Assembly (NCBI GenBank): GCA_027579435.1
Contig: JANBPK010000869.1
Location: forward strand, 1-64,000
DNA length: 64,000 nucleotides
Direction of reading: 5' to 3'
Origin: Candolleomyces eurysporus
Lineage: Eukaryota; Basidiomycota; Agaricomycetes; Agaricales; Psathyrellaceae
A program made the translations under genes and the position numbers. Below are positions 12,082 to 23,612 of the stretch, one piece after another. The notes beneath the pieces were generated by a model that was not told the DNA's origin, made no database searches, and worked only from the letters and a program-made list of their open reading frames with translations. How positions within the stretch are numbered: the stretch's first letter is position 1; the number at the start of each line of letters is the position of its first letter.

Positions 12082-13440
12082 TCATTGCCTAACCCTTGTT
12101 CCGTAGGGGACTACTTGAGTGATTATATCTTTGGTGGACGGCCGAGCGTGGTCAAGGACGTAGCCTTCCCATGCAGGAGTTGAGGAGAATGTTTGGGCGG
12201 ATCGGACGGCTTGGAGCATTGCTCTGGCGTTGAATGGGGAGGAGTAGAAGTTGTTGTTGATGAGCGGTGGAGCAAGTGGGTAGGATAATGCAAGTGTTAG
12301 AGAGCCACCTGGCAAGGGGAGGGATGAGTTGCGAAGAATCTATGAAGAGATGGGGTGCATACGGGATAAAAGAGAAGGAACAGCCATCTCGAGCGTGACG
12401 AAGTGGCCACTAGACTGGAGAAACCTGCGCTGTTCGGTTCAGGTTCGCGATTAGTATAAGTACAACTAAAAGAAAGCAAATAGCAAGGTAAAACACAGGT
12501 CAGATGAGCAGTACTCACGGTTATTGCCAACCCAATATGAGGCGACTTTCTACCAGACGCAGGGTCGGGATAGGTTTGTGACAGTGGGGAATCGTTCGGC
12601 ATCCTGAACCATGGTATAACCTGATTGATTCCTGGAGTCGTCAGCAGACCTGTCTTGTTCTGTAGCCACTGTTTGAGAGCTTGAGCTTGAAGTTCGAATT
12701 CTGGATGTTAAACCTAGATAGTCGACCATAGTCGAGATATCAACGAATGAAATGGATTTAATGTCAGCGATTGAAATACACTCACACATCGAACATCTCA
12801 TTCAAGCTGACCTCCAAGTAACGGACGCCAGAGGGTAATCTGTGAGATTCTTCGCAATGCTGGGTAGGTTCACCAGAGGCTTGATACCGAGCACACTCAG
12901 TTCTGCGCTGTTTCTGATTCCCGAGTTGAGTAGGATGTGGTAGGAACCAATAGACCCGGCTGAGAGGCTAACTTCTTCGCTTTCAGTTGAACTTGGTTTG
13001 AGCCTGTGATGAATGGGTTGGTTGATATTCCTAGGGAGTAGGCCCGGAAGTGAGAGCAACGTACCATTGGGGTTTGCTGGAATGACTCCGATTGTCCTGA
13101 AAACAGGGCGCTGTCCACTGCTATTGTTCGATGGAAGGACGCGGGTGACCTGGGTATTGAGGACAACATGTCAATTTCTTCGTTTGACGTATTTGTCGGA
13201 TAGGTAGGAGGATGAGGAGCTGCCTTGTTGACCATTGTCAACGGTCTCTTGGTTCCAACCTAAGGAGACCAAAACAGAGAGGTATCAGTCGTCGTTCTCG
13301 CTGGAAAAAAACAGCGAGGCATCAATCGAAAGACATATACTCACCAACTCCAGATTCAACTTGAAGTCTGGTCCGAGCTGCTTAGTGGCTTCAATAGTTC
13401 GACTGTCTGTGGCGCCTCGGTTATAGGATGGAAGGGAGAC
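12082..13440 (-). pseudogene. GMC oxidoreductase (aryl-alcohol-oxidase-like) pseudogene
   Basis: An FAD-dependent GMC oxidoreductase would oxidise alcohols or sugars outside the cell and supply H2O2. On the minus strand the pieces run: TDSRTIEATKQLGPDFKLNLE (about 13420-13360), VTRVLPSNNSSGQRPVFRT (about 13150), VSLSAGSIGSYHILLNSGI and LVNLPSIAKNLTDYP (12980-12840, the family signature), ALKQWLQNKTGLLTTPGINQ (about 12690-12620), PGGSLTLALSYPLAPPLINN (about 12300-12240). There is an in-frame TAG about 60 bp before the PGGSL block. The Rossmann FAD-binding start (GxGxxG) is missing upstream, and the C-terminal piece with the catalytic His and His/Asn is missing below 12082. Coding-like introns remain. 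It is dead or a fragment. Confidence 0.8.
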
Positions 13441-13449
13441 CAGCGCACG

Positions 13450-13859
13450 TTAGAACCAGAATTCAGATTCACGGTCCAAAGAGTGAGCGCTATCGTGGAA
13501 AACAAGCTGAGCACGCTGGCCTCATTTTCCAAGCCTTCTCGAGGTTCAAGCAGAATGTGGCTCAAGGCTTCGACCAGAGGAAACACAAGGGAGTAGCGAA
13601 GACAGAGAAAGATAGGAAAGCACAGCCACCTTCGGATTTGAAAGGTCGGCGTCGAGGGCCCGAGATGGGAAGCGTAGGAATCGGAGCGGAAACGATGACG
13701 AGCTCGAAGAAATCGCCGTCAACAATTTCAAACGCTCTCTGTCCGGTTTCCTGTATTTTAGCCCCTTCGCCCTTCCCTTCCACTCCCTCTCTCCTTTATT
13801 CTCTCTTCCTGATTGTCCCCGCCGTCGTCTAGGGCGTTTCCCGCAATCTGCTTACCACA
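13450..13859. other. Intergenic gap upstream of the NADH dehydrogenase
   Basis: This separates the dead GMC gene from the NADH dehydrogenase start on the opposite strand. It contains pyrimidine-rich runs (13780-13830, cttcccttccactccctctc), typical of fungal promoters just upstream of a start. Short ORFs here are not convincing. Confidence 0.4.
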
Positions 13860-15983
13860 ATGCAGTCAGCCAGGAGTCAAAGTCAGTCCAGGATAGCCCT
13901 GCTTCTGGTTCTAGAGCTCACAACTTTCCTTTTATCCACAGTCTTCATAGCCCGGTCTTTGGGACTGGCGCAGTTGAGATTGCTTTATGACCTTCTCATG
14001 TCCAAGGACTTCTTTTACTGTTGAGGAGAGCCCATGCGGTACAGGCTTCCAGCAGCGCAGGACCGACGTCATCGGGCGCAGTACACTATTTTTCCAAGAT
14101 TTAGTCGGGCGGAAGGCTGAGACTATTCTGCATGCAGACACCAACCCTGAAACCGCTGCCATTTACTCAATCGCGATGGAGGAATTTCCTGCAGCTCCTA
14201 GGACGCGCCACACTGGTCACCATGTTCGGTGGTGCTGCTGGATTTAACTTCCTCACCCAGCGCGACCGGACACCGGGCGCACAGGCGCCATTCGACCCCG
14301 AAAAGAAAACTGCCGTCGTTTTGGGGAGCGGTTGGGGAGCGACTAGCCTTCTGTCGATGCTGGACACAAAGGACTACAATGTTGTACGTCTCCGCTTATC
14401 AGTGTTATCCTCCCGTTTTCACCCTATCTGCAGGTTGTTATCAGCCCGAAGAATTATTTCCTGTTCACGCTACTGTTGCCTAGCGTCGCTGTCGGAACTT
14501 TGAACCTGCGCTCGATTATCCAGCCAACACAGTACATTACACGGCACAAATCACGCAACGTATCAGTTATCGAGGCAGAGGCAACCGACGTTGATGTAAG
14601 CGTTGAGCGACCCCTTGTACATGACGTCGGCGCTGATGCTCTGTTTCATTACAACCAACAAACAAGACGGTTACTTTCACTGGTATGCTTCTGTCCCTTT
14701 AGTGCTGTCGCAATACTGATAATCCACTCTACAGACAACTCTGAAATCAAGGGTGCCACAAGTTCAACGTCAATCAAGTACAACTACCTGGTCTACGCAG
14801 TCGGCGCCGAGGTCCAAACTTTCAATATTCCCGGAGTCAAGGAGCATGCTGTCTTTATGAAGGAGCTTCAGGATGCCGAGCGGGTATGTGCAGCCGACCC
14901 GGGACCAGTTACGCGCAGCTGATTTTGCCTGTAGATGCAACGCGGATTTATGGATTGCCTTGAGACTGCTGCCTTCCCTGGTCAATCGCCTGAAGAAGTT
15001 GACCGCCTTCTTCACATGGTTGTCGTCGGCGGTGGCCCCACCGGCGTTGAATTAAGGTATGATCCCTCTCTAATTTGAAATGCTATGCAGAAATTGATAC
15101 TTTACTTCTCAGTGGCGAATTGCACGACTTCCTTGAAGACGACCTCAAATCCTGGTATCCCGAGCTTGCCGGCAAGGTCAAGATCACGCTTGTCGAAGCT
15201 CTTCCCTCCGTATTACCCATGTTCAGCAAACAGCTCATCTCCTACACCGAATCCACCTTCAAGGAGAGCAAGATCGACATCCTGACCAAGACAATGGTGA
15301 AGGAAGTCAAGGAACGCAGCGTCGTGCTCCAAATGCCCGACAAGAGTATCAAGGAGGTGCCGTGCGGTTTGGTCGTCTGGGCTGCCGGCAATAAGGGCCA
15401 CAAGATTACGCAGGACCTGATGGCCAAGCTCCCTGCTGACCAGACCAACCGACGCGGTATCACCGTGGACAATAACCTTCGCATGAAGGGCGCTGAAGAC
15501 ATCTTTTCTATTGGTGATTGCACCGCTACATTGTATGCGCCGACTGCTCAGGTAGCTTCGCAACAGGGAGCTTACCTCGCGCGGGTGTTGCACCAGCTGG
15601 CAAAGAAGGATAGGTTGGAGAAGGAGCTGAACAAGCTGGAGAGTTTGGATGTGGAAGGGGATGAGGAGAAGGCAAGGGTTCAGAAGAAGATTGCGGTGAC
15701 TCGGAGCAAGATTTCGAAAATTCAACCCAAGCCGTTCCATTACTCTCATCAGGGTACCTTGGCGTACGTTCCATTTACTTGTTCTCCTGTGTGCATGATC
15801 TTGTATGCTGACAATGATTAACCATCTTGCAGATACATCGGTTCAGAGAAGGCCTTTGCCGACCTGCCTTTCATGAACGGAAACATTGCCAGCGGAGGTG
15901 TCGCTACGTTTTTGTTCTGGCGCAGCGCCTACCTCAGCACTTTGTTCTCGCTGAGGAACAGGACCCTCGTTGCTACCTGTTGA
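13860..15983 (+). CDS. NDE1: External alternative NADH dehydrogenase (type II), truncated by retrotransposon
   Basis: Type II NADH:ubiquinone oxidoreductase: a single-chain FAD enzyme on the mitochondrial inner membrane that passes electrons from NADH to ubiquinone without pumping protons. The start is uncertain. The best N-terminus is a basic, Leu/Arg/Ser-rich mitochondrial presequence (LLRRAHAVQASSSAG at about 14025) with an ATG at 13860 reached through an intron. Then come TAVVLGSGWGATSL (FAD site), YFLFTLLLPSVAVG, MVVVGGGPTGVELSGEL (NADH site), and DIFSIGDCTA (second FAD contact). Six or so short gt-ag introns interrupt it. The frame ends ..RNRTLVATC-stop because the copia LTR supplies tgt tga; the true C-terminus lies beyond the element at 22414. 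At least 15 conserved residues are lost. The symbol is by family likeness; an internal NDI-type role is not excluded. Confidence 0.88.
15973..15977. repeat. Target-site duplication, left copy
   Basis: The 5-bp ctacc directly precedes the 5' LTR and recurs at 22409-22413 directly after the 3' LTR. It was part of the codons for Ala-Thr in the NADH dehydrogenase gene. Confidence 0.9.
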
Positions 15984-16212
15984 GATTTCATTCGGAGTTC
16001 ATATCACGATCACATGATCACATTCATAGTTTATATTCTTTCGCGACGCGTCCTCACAGCTCATACTTCATTCTTTCTCTGAGCTGTGAGTACTTCTCTA
16101 TTTATCTATACATCATAGACTGACTGGTTGTAGCATCCCTGGTGTATAGGTAGAGTTATATATACTTCATTCTTTCTCTGAGCTCATCCCTGGTGTATAG
16201 GTCGTCTTGACA
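15978..16212 (+). repeat. 5' LTR of the copia element (235 bp)
   Basis: Runs from TGTTGAGATTTC to GTCTTGACA. Relative to the 3' LTR it has an extra 51 bp near its end, a partial duplication of the LTR's own 'tacttcattctttctctgagct' and 'catccctggtgtatagg' sequences. A perfect 9-bp inverted repeat CACAGCTCA...TGAGCTGTG lies in its middle. Its first six bases end the host reading frame. Confidence 0.92.
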
Positions 16213-16213
16213 A

Positions 16214-16225
16214 GTTATGAGCCCC
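16214..16225 (+). other. Primer-binding site (initiator-Met tRNA half type)
   Basis: The sequence gttatgagcccc begins two bases after the 5' LTR. It is complementary to ggggctcataac, which fits the anticodon arm of initiator tRNA-Met (anticodon CAU within CTCATAAC). Copia-type elements of this kind use an internal half-tRNA primer instead of the tRNA 3' end. Confidence 0.7.
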
Positions 16226-16357
16226 GCGCTCGCTATCTGAGCGCTTGTCGAGGTCCTCGGTACCAATTTATAGCATATATCCCCTCCTGGCGTTGTTTCT
16301 TCACAACGCCTAAAGGCGATTCTCATTAGGACCCTATATCAACGTTTTATCCCACCG

Positions 16358-19300
16358 ATGTCAACAGGACAAGGGAATTCGGGTGCACAGGCTCCCACGA
16401 ACCGTCAACACCGACGACGACCTTCCCAGGACGGATCCCATCATGGTTCTCTTCCTCCCTCTGTCTCGTCAGATAACAATACCGCCCGAAACTCCTTAGG
16501 CGGGACCCAAATTTTCGTAGACGATGGAGAAGGGACTGGTGGCGATGAAGATTTCTATGTTAGAAGTGGAGGACCGGATGAAGGGACCATAGGAAGCACC
16601 CAGAGTCTGGATGACGACGTACATGGACAGTCTACGCCTTTTGCAACTGTGAACCGCTCCTCGTCCCCGCCCACTTTTATGAATCGTCGTTTCAATTCCT
16701 CGAATTTTGTTTCCTCTTCGAATGCCTTTTCTTTTGGCGGGAGTTCCTTGCTCCCTTCTGTTTCCGAATCTACTCTTCAGGCACCGGCTGGCGGTACTGC
16801 TTTTGTGGAACCAATCACTGGTGCCCAGCAGGATAACCAGGTTGCTGTCTCGAATCCTTCTCTTTCCACGAATGCCCATTCGGCAACTATGGCTTTATGC
16901 GCACTTGCGTCCCTATATATTCAGAATGGGACCCCTGTCCCCTCTCAAATACTTGATACAATATCCTCTTATTCTCCTACGGTACAGCCGGCCTCTCTAG
17001 ACACCTTACCTATAGTCCAGGAGCCTGTTACCGCCCCACCTGCGCCCACTGTTCCTGTTGGTCGTAGTGCGTTTACTAGAGACGCCCCTCCGCATTTGAA
17101 CCGTGAACGCAATCATGCAGGCGTGGTTTCTGGGGGTGCGTCTAGTCGCCCGGGTGTTGGTAATGGTCGTTCCTCTTTGGACCCTCGTCCTCTTTCCGTT
17201 TCAGCTTACAGTCGTTNNTCCTTTGTATTTTTTCACTTNGTTTTCTTGACCTTTCCCGGGCTTCTCCTTCTACTTCGAATCCCTTTTTCTCTGTTATGGT
17301 TTCTCTTNGCAAGCATACTCGCCCTAATATTAGTAGTGTTACACTTCTTTCTCGGCGGGGACAGTGGAGGGACTGGGATCATGCCGTGCGTCAGGTCCTC
17401 ACTCAGTGGCGCCTTATTGGTTTCGTTCTCCCGGTCGGTCATGTCTGTCCGGCTGGGACTCTCCCTTGGCTTCATCCTGTGCCGACCCCTAATATGACTG
17501 GTGCGATGTCGGACGACGAGATGGCTGCAGCTGCGGTTTGGGAGGATTTGGATGTGGTTGCNCGGGAGGTCCTCGCGTCTGTGGTCTCGGCCCAGGTTCN
17601 TCGCTCTCTCCTGAGTGACCTGACCCGTCGAGGGGGTGCGTTCGGGGCACGGGAGATGTACGCATGTCTATTCGAACGCTATGGCCATGGTGATTGGGAC
17701 TCGGGCAACTGGTTGTGGGAGAAGGCGTGGTCGATGACATGCTCTGGTTTCCGGGAGGTGGTGTCTTACGTGGAGGGATACGTCCAGGCGATGCAGGAGG
17801 TTGATGAGTCCCTACTGTTTGTCTCTCGGGCGTTGATGGTCGAGGTGATGTTGAGTGCGCTGCCGGCATCCGACTTCTCATGCCTACTCGATGACTTTCG
17901 GAGGGAACGGCGGTCTCTTGGATCTGCGGTTGCTGAGATGGACTTCTCGGAGGTACTTCAATGGGGTGACGAGGTGTTGGCCCTTCATAGGCAGCTCTCG
18001 GTTGCGTCGCTGCAGTCCGCTTCATCTAGGCCTGCCCGGCGTCCTCTCCCTCTTCCTCCTGTTCTGCCTCACAATCGGCATCTCCCTTCTGTTGCCGCGA
18101 CGGCCGTGGACTCTGCTACTACTTCTCGGTCCTCGTCTGGTGGGGGTGTTATGTCGTCTCAGGCTCTACCCAGGCGAGATCCTCAAAGTACTGTTCCAGG
18201 CGGCCGTTTCTCGAGTGCAGTCTGCGACAACTGCAAGATACCCGGTCATACCAAGGCCCAATGCCTAAAGCCTGGGGGCGATAGACATCGTGGTGGACCG
18301 TCGATTAATCGATTGTACCTGGCAGATGGCAGTGTAGTGGAAGACGGTATCGGAGACTCCATTGATGATGTGGATGTGGATGGGGAGCTAGATGCATTGG
18401 TGGCCGCAGCGCAGGGTGTTACATTATCGTCGGAATTCAAGGCGGAAGATGCTTCCTTTGTGGCAGTCGACAGCAATGAATACAACCTCATTTGTTCAGC
18501 TTATCTCTCTGCTCCCTGTACTGTCCCCCAATCCTCAGCATTAGTTGGCACGTCCCTGGTGTCAAAATATGGCCGTGTTCCCTTTAACGCGGTTGTGGAC
18601 TCTGGGTGTACAAGGCATGTCCTGAATGACCTGAGCGTGTTTCATGACTATGTTCCTGGTCGTCTCAATGTTGGGACAGCTAACTCGAAACCGCTGGTTG
18701 TCCATGGACGAGGTGTTGTCAAGTTCCATGTTCGGATGTCGGACGGTGCAGTGATAGAGGTGGTGCTCGACGATTGTCTCTATGCACCCTCGTGCCCGGT
18801 GAACCTCATCTCAGTTGGCGCTCTTACCGATGTTCTGAAGTGGAAGATAACGTTCATGGAGGGACGGACGATAGCTTGGCGCGCTGTCCCTGGAGAGAGG
18901 CCGCGATCTTTCTTGGTCCTTCCACGCTCTGGCCGCCTGTCTGTCCTGGCGTGCGATTTTATTCGACCAGTAGCGTCTGCGTCGAGTCCCTTGGCATTTG
19001 TCCTGGACCCTGGGGATGATGCTCTGGCGACCGAGACAGATCGACTCACTTTCATTCCCCCAAAACTCAGTGCGGCTCTCTGGCATCGTCGGCTTGGGCA
19101 TCCTGGTCATGAGGTGACGAAGAAGGTCCTTCGTGGGGGTGTGGTAGAGGGTGTTACATCTGTGGACAGCAATTGCGATTTCAAATGCGTGGCGTGCGTA
19201 AAGGGAAAGGTTCCGCAGGCGCCTTTTGCGAGTAATGGGAAGCGTTTCCAGACTCCTGGCGAGTTGGTACACATCGACGTCTGTGGGCCGTTCCCGCTTA

Positions 19301-22173
19301 TGACAAAGGGTTTCCGTTACTTCTTGGTGATGTTGGATGATGCGACGAACTTTGCGTGGACGACGATGATGAAGACGAGGGATGAGGCTTGTGGTGTGTT
19401 TCGGTTTGTGGAGGCGCGACTGGAGACGATGTTTGGGCGGAAGATTGTTCGTGTAAGGTTGGATGGTGCGGCGGAGCTGTGTAAAGGGGTGCTTGAAGGG
19501 CATTTTCAGGAGAAGGGGATTTCCTATCAGGTCACTGCTCGGTACGCGCATCAGCAGAATGGGAAAGCGGAACGTTACAATCGGACGTTGCAGGATAAAG
19601 CGCATACCATGCTGGAGGAGTCTGGTCTGCCTCAGTTGATGTTTTGTCACGCTGTGATGGCTGCGCAGTTCATCCTCAACAGGCTGCCGACCACGACTCT
19701 CCCGGTTGGGGTTACTCCATACGAGGCCCTGTTTGGGGAAAAGCCGGACCTATCATGTCTGCGGGTGTTCGGATGTCGGTGCTATCCCCTGATTCCACCT
19801 GAATTGAGACGTAAAGGGGATGGGCGTCGGTATGAGGCTGTTTTCCTGGGTTACCAACTGGACCGTGTTGGTTGGACGGTGATGGGCTTAGATGGCAAGG
19901 TGGTTTTTGCGCATGATGTCATTTTCGATGAAAGTACCATGGGATTGGTTTCATCGCGGCGGTCGAGACAGATGTCGACTCCTGTGGAATTATTGGACGC
20001 GTTGCCGGCTCCGCGTCGATCGCCTAGACTGGCAAGTGTGCAGGATGCTCTGATTGTTGGCGATGGTGAGGCAGAGGACTTTGGTCTAGCGGGTATGTTT
20101 GATGTTGTGGGACATGATGAGGTTCTAGGGGAGGTTGCGCGATGTCGTGCGGCACTGCATGTGGCGGATGAGCTGTTACGGGGCTCTGTGATGGATGGGG
20201 ATGTGGCGAATGGTATGGCAGGTTTTCGGGACAATGGGATTCCAAAAACCATGCGGAGCGTGGTTACTGGTCGGGAAATGGCTATGGTGGAGGAGATTGA
20301 GGATGATTATGATGCGGAGCATCGGGCGCGTGCAGAACTTGTGGGCGGTTACTGCGTGGAGTTCAAGGCGTATATGGATGTGTTGGGACACAAGCGGATT
20401 TTCGACGAACCTGGGGAGGTGCCAGCTTTGGTATCGTTTGTTGGGAGCTATAGGGACCTGGAGGATTCGTTGTTCGAGGATGATGGAGACCCCGTATTGG
20501 TGATGGCTACCTATGACCTGTCGAAGCCCCCTTCGTCGTTCGCTGAAGCGATGCGTCGTCCGGATAAGGAGGTGTGGGTGTCTGCGATGCAACGGGAGTT
20601 GGCGAAGCTGAAGGAGCGTGGTACTTTTGAAGCGGTGGAACGTCCGGCTGGTCAATCGCTTGTGGGAGTGAGATGGGTCTACGATTACAAGTATAACCCG
20701 GATGGGAGTATCATTGTGGGGATGGAGAAGGCACGGTTGGTGGCACAAGGTTTCTCACAGCGGCCAGAAGAATATGGTCAGACTCATGCACCTGTCACCA
20801 CTAAGGAAAGCCTGAACACGACATACACGATCACCGCGGCCTATGACCACGAACTCTTTGTCTTTGACATCAAGCAGGCATTTACGCACTCGAGGGTCCG
20901 GGAGAAGATATACTGTCGCCAGGTGCCTGGATTCCCGGAGGAAAATCCAAAACTGGTTCTTCGACTTCGTGTTGCGCTATACGGTCTAAAGCAGGCTGCT
21001 TTCGAATGGTACTGTCTCTTCCTCAAGGTCCTATTGTTGATCGGTATGCGGCGCAGTGAACTCGATCACGCTTTCTTTATTGGAGTATGGAGAGATTCTC
21101 CAGACCCGGAAACTGTGTCTATGCCATCTGACGGATCCCCACTACGCCTACTCGTACCAATTCACGTCGACGACGGTCTCGCCTCTACCAACTCAGCAGA
21201 ACTTTACCTTTGGTTCATTCGGCGGCTAAAGGAGAGTGGGATTGAGGTGGTGGATCTGGGAGTGGCGTCAATGTATCTCGCAGCTAGGATTCACCGGGAC
21301 AGAGGAAATCGTCGATTGTGGATTTCGCAATCTCCGTTCATCACGAACCTTCTCGAGGAATGGAAGATGTTCCCATGCAACTCGGTCAAGGTGCCCCTCG
21401 AGACAATGCCTGCCGACATGCCTGAATCCAAGCCTGGAGTTCTCACCGATCATATGCCTTTTCAAGACCTGACGAAAGCGTACCAGTCGTTGACGGGATC
21501 GTATCAATACTTGGCGAGCACGTATAGGCCAGAGTTATCGGTCACAGCCATGGTACTAGGACATCATGCGGCGAATCCTCAACCAAAACACATGTCTGCA
21601 GCGAAACACGTCCTTCAATATCTCTATGGGACCCGGAACTATGTTCTGATGTTTGATCCAAAGAACAAAATCGACGACTCGGTGGACTCTCATATTCGCG
21701 CAGCGGCTGCATTCATGGACGCGGACTGGGCCTCAGATGCGACTACTCGACTTAGCGTCTCGGGATACGCGATTTATTTCATGGGGTGCTTAGTTGGATG
21801 GTCAAGCAAGCGTCAACGAGTTATTGCCCTGTCTTCAACTGAAGCGGAGTACTATGCCATTGTGCATGCGGCGAAAAGGGTTCTGTGGTATCGGCTTCTC
21901 CTTATGATCTGTGGTATTCCGGTGCCAAGTCCTTTCCCTATGCTAATTGACAACAAAAGTGCTATCTCTCAGGCGTCATCACCAGCTATCAGCTCTAGGT
22001 CAAAACATATTCACATCAAGTACCTCTTCACGAAGAATCACTTTATCGACGGTACTCTCGCTCCTCATTGGGTTCCCTCTTCTTTAAATGTTGCCGACTT
22101 GTTCACGAAGCTTCTTCCTTTCACTCTTTTTAAGAAACACTGTATTTCCTTGGGTATTGTACCTTCACCTTAG
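16358..22173 (+). CDS. Copia gag-pol polyprotein
   Basis: The polyprotein provides everything for element replication. A long Ser/Thr/Pro-rich gag N-terminus starts at 16358. The main frame opens by 17296 after a stretch with N bases (17217, 17218, 17240); removing two bases there would join the two frames. Counting residues from 17296: CCHC zinc knuckle CDNCKIPGHTKAQC (about 309), protease DSG in AVVDSGCTRH (about 435), pre-integrase ALWHRRLGHPG, integrase core with HIDVCG (about 659), VRLDGAAEL and NGKAERYNR, reverse transcriptase FDIKQAFTHS (about 1190) and HVDDG (about 1291), RNase H DADWASD (about 1475), SSTEAEYYA and DNKSAI. All catalytic acids I would look for are present. There is no internal stop over 1625 codons. 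Autonomous activity is plausible if the N positions are errors. Confidence 0.93.
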
Positions 22174-22214
22174 TATTACTGTTCCTTTTAGTTATCGTTT
22201 TCTTCTCTCCTTCT

Positions 22215-22224
22215 GATGGGGGTG
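22215..22224 (+). other. Polypurine tract
   Basis: gatgggggtg lies directly against the 3' LTR start, the usual place for plus-strand priming in LTR elements. Confidence 0.7.
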
Positions 22225-22408
22225 TGTTGAGATTTCATTCGGAGTTCATATCACGATCACATGATCACATTCATAGTTTATATTCTTTCGCAACGCGTCC
22301 TCACAGCTCATACTTCATTCTTTCTCTGAGCTGTGAGTACTTCTCTATTTATCTATACATCATAGACTGACTGGTTGTAGCATCCCTGGTGTATAGGTCG
22401 TCTTGAAA
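22225..22408 (+). repeat. 3' LTR of the copia element (184 bp)
   Basis: Runs from TGTTGAGATTTC to GTCTTGAAA. It differs from the 5' LTR at two positions (cgcaacgcg for cgcgacgcg; terminal AA for CA) and lacks the 51-bp duplication. Loss of the terminal CA is a point change at the integrase-recognised end. Confidence 0.92.
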
Positions 22409-22413
22409 CTACC

Positions 22414-22526
22414 GATTGGTTGAAGGTCAAGCTGTTTGGCCGGTGAGTTGTCTTTGTGCTACCCCGCTGTTTTCACGCTGTGATTCTGAATTTCCTTGTT
22501 TCTTCAGTGATGTGAGCCGGGAGTAA
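22414..22526 (+). pseudogene. NDE1: Cut-off 3' end of the NADH dehydrogenase gene
   Basis: Directly after the second ctacc comes gattggttgaag, encoding DWLKVKLFGR (22414-22442). An intron with gtgagt donor and ttcttcag acceptor (22443-22507) follows, then DVSRE and TAA (22524-22526). These residues are the usual C-terminus of fungal external NADH dehydrogenases and continue in frame from ..LVAT at 15977. The piece has no start of its own and cannot be expressed as part of the protein unless the element is removed. Confidence 0.9.
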
Positions 22527-22962
22527 GGGCGCGTTTGACCGGTATACACCGCTCTCGAAAATTGTGTTCATGTTTGATCTAAATATCCCTTGGTTGTACC
22601 CTTCACACCATCCTCGTTCTCCTGTTCGATGCGCTGTATTGCACCTGTGCCCTGCCCTGGTCGCGAACTCGTGACACCTCTTCATCGTTATGCGTGACCG
22701 ATTGGGTTATGGGTTTCATTTCAATCATCTATCCATAGACCTGTAGCTACTGTACCTTGTTCCCTCTGCCTTTTGTTTGGACTGCTTGGCCTACCACTAG
22801 ACTTTACTTTAGGTTTATGACAAGTACTACATACTTTCTCTAATAGTCTTCTTTTCACTTCCTCTACCTCCACTGATGATGGACTGACTGGGAGCAATAC
22901 AACATGACGTGAAAACTGACATATCTGGTAATATAGACTTTTGATTCCTTTCTTCTAGAGTA
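22527..22962. other. Intergenic DNA between NADH dehydrogenase and duplication B
   Basis: It contains the 3' flank of the NADH dehydrogenase gene. CG dinucleotides become scarce beyond about 22740. No gene is recognised. Confidence 0.4.
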
Positions 22963-23612
22963 GAATAGACATTGGTGTATGACAGGTGCATTATATAGAT
23001 TTTGGACACCAGAAACAGTGAGATGTGCATACAGACACAACAGTGCCAACAATGGATGTTGATGCCTTGGATTTTCTGCTACAAACAAGACTCTAGTATC
23101 TAACAACTCATTGTGTTGATGGTCACCAGTGGGGAAATAGTTAATATGTGATTTCAACTGGGAAAGATGAGGCAGAAAATGGAACCTAAGCAACTCAAGA
23201 TCAAAGTCTTGCCATTTTCCAGAGCTTGGCTGTTGGATGCACTGTAAAGAAGATTCTTAATGCACCAGGCTAAATGCCAATCCCAGACTACTCCAACCTT
23301 TGCTAGGATATTTCATTTGGCTTCAGCCCTGTTAATACTGATGCTTACTCTAATGGCAATTTCATTAGCTGCATTCAAAATTGAAATGCCGAACCTGCAA
23401 TACTTATAACCTTTTGCAGAATAGCCATCTTTGGGCAGAAAAATGTCCAGGTAATGATATCAAAACCTCACAGCCTGACCTGAGATACAGTGGAATCCAT
23501 GACACAAGTGTTCATCCATTAACATGAACAAAAGAAATTTATGGGAACATACAAGAGATACTATATATACAAGAGTTCAAGAGAAGTAACAACAAGAATC
23601 ACATTTGGGGGG

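Larger units (their letters stand above)
15978..22408 (+). mobile_element. Ty1/copia LTR retrotransposon
   Basis: A 6.43-kb element with LTRs at both ends, a primer-binding site, one long gag-pol reading frame and a purine tract, flanked by a ctacc target duplication. Domain order protease-integrase-reverse transcriptase-RNase H places it in Ty1/copia (Pseudoviridae). Over the aligned part, the LTRs differ at only two bases plus a 51-bp duplication in the 5' LTR, so the insertion is young. It sits in the sense direction inside the last coding part of the NADH dehydrogenase gene. Confidence 0.95.

Noticed and set aside
15213..15749. 178-residue ORF antisense to the NADH dehydrogenase
   Set aside because: It is a mirror of a strong coding exon with clear family motifs on the plus strand; codon bias there produces open antisense frames.
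17207..17310. Programmed frameshift between copia gag and pol
   Set aside because: The frame change coincides with N bases at 17217, 17218 and 17240; copia elements usually have a single frame, so base errors are the simpler explanation.
18811..19650. 279-residue ORF antisense to the copia polyprotein
   Set aside because: It is a shadow of the integrase region; no start context or family content.
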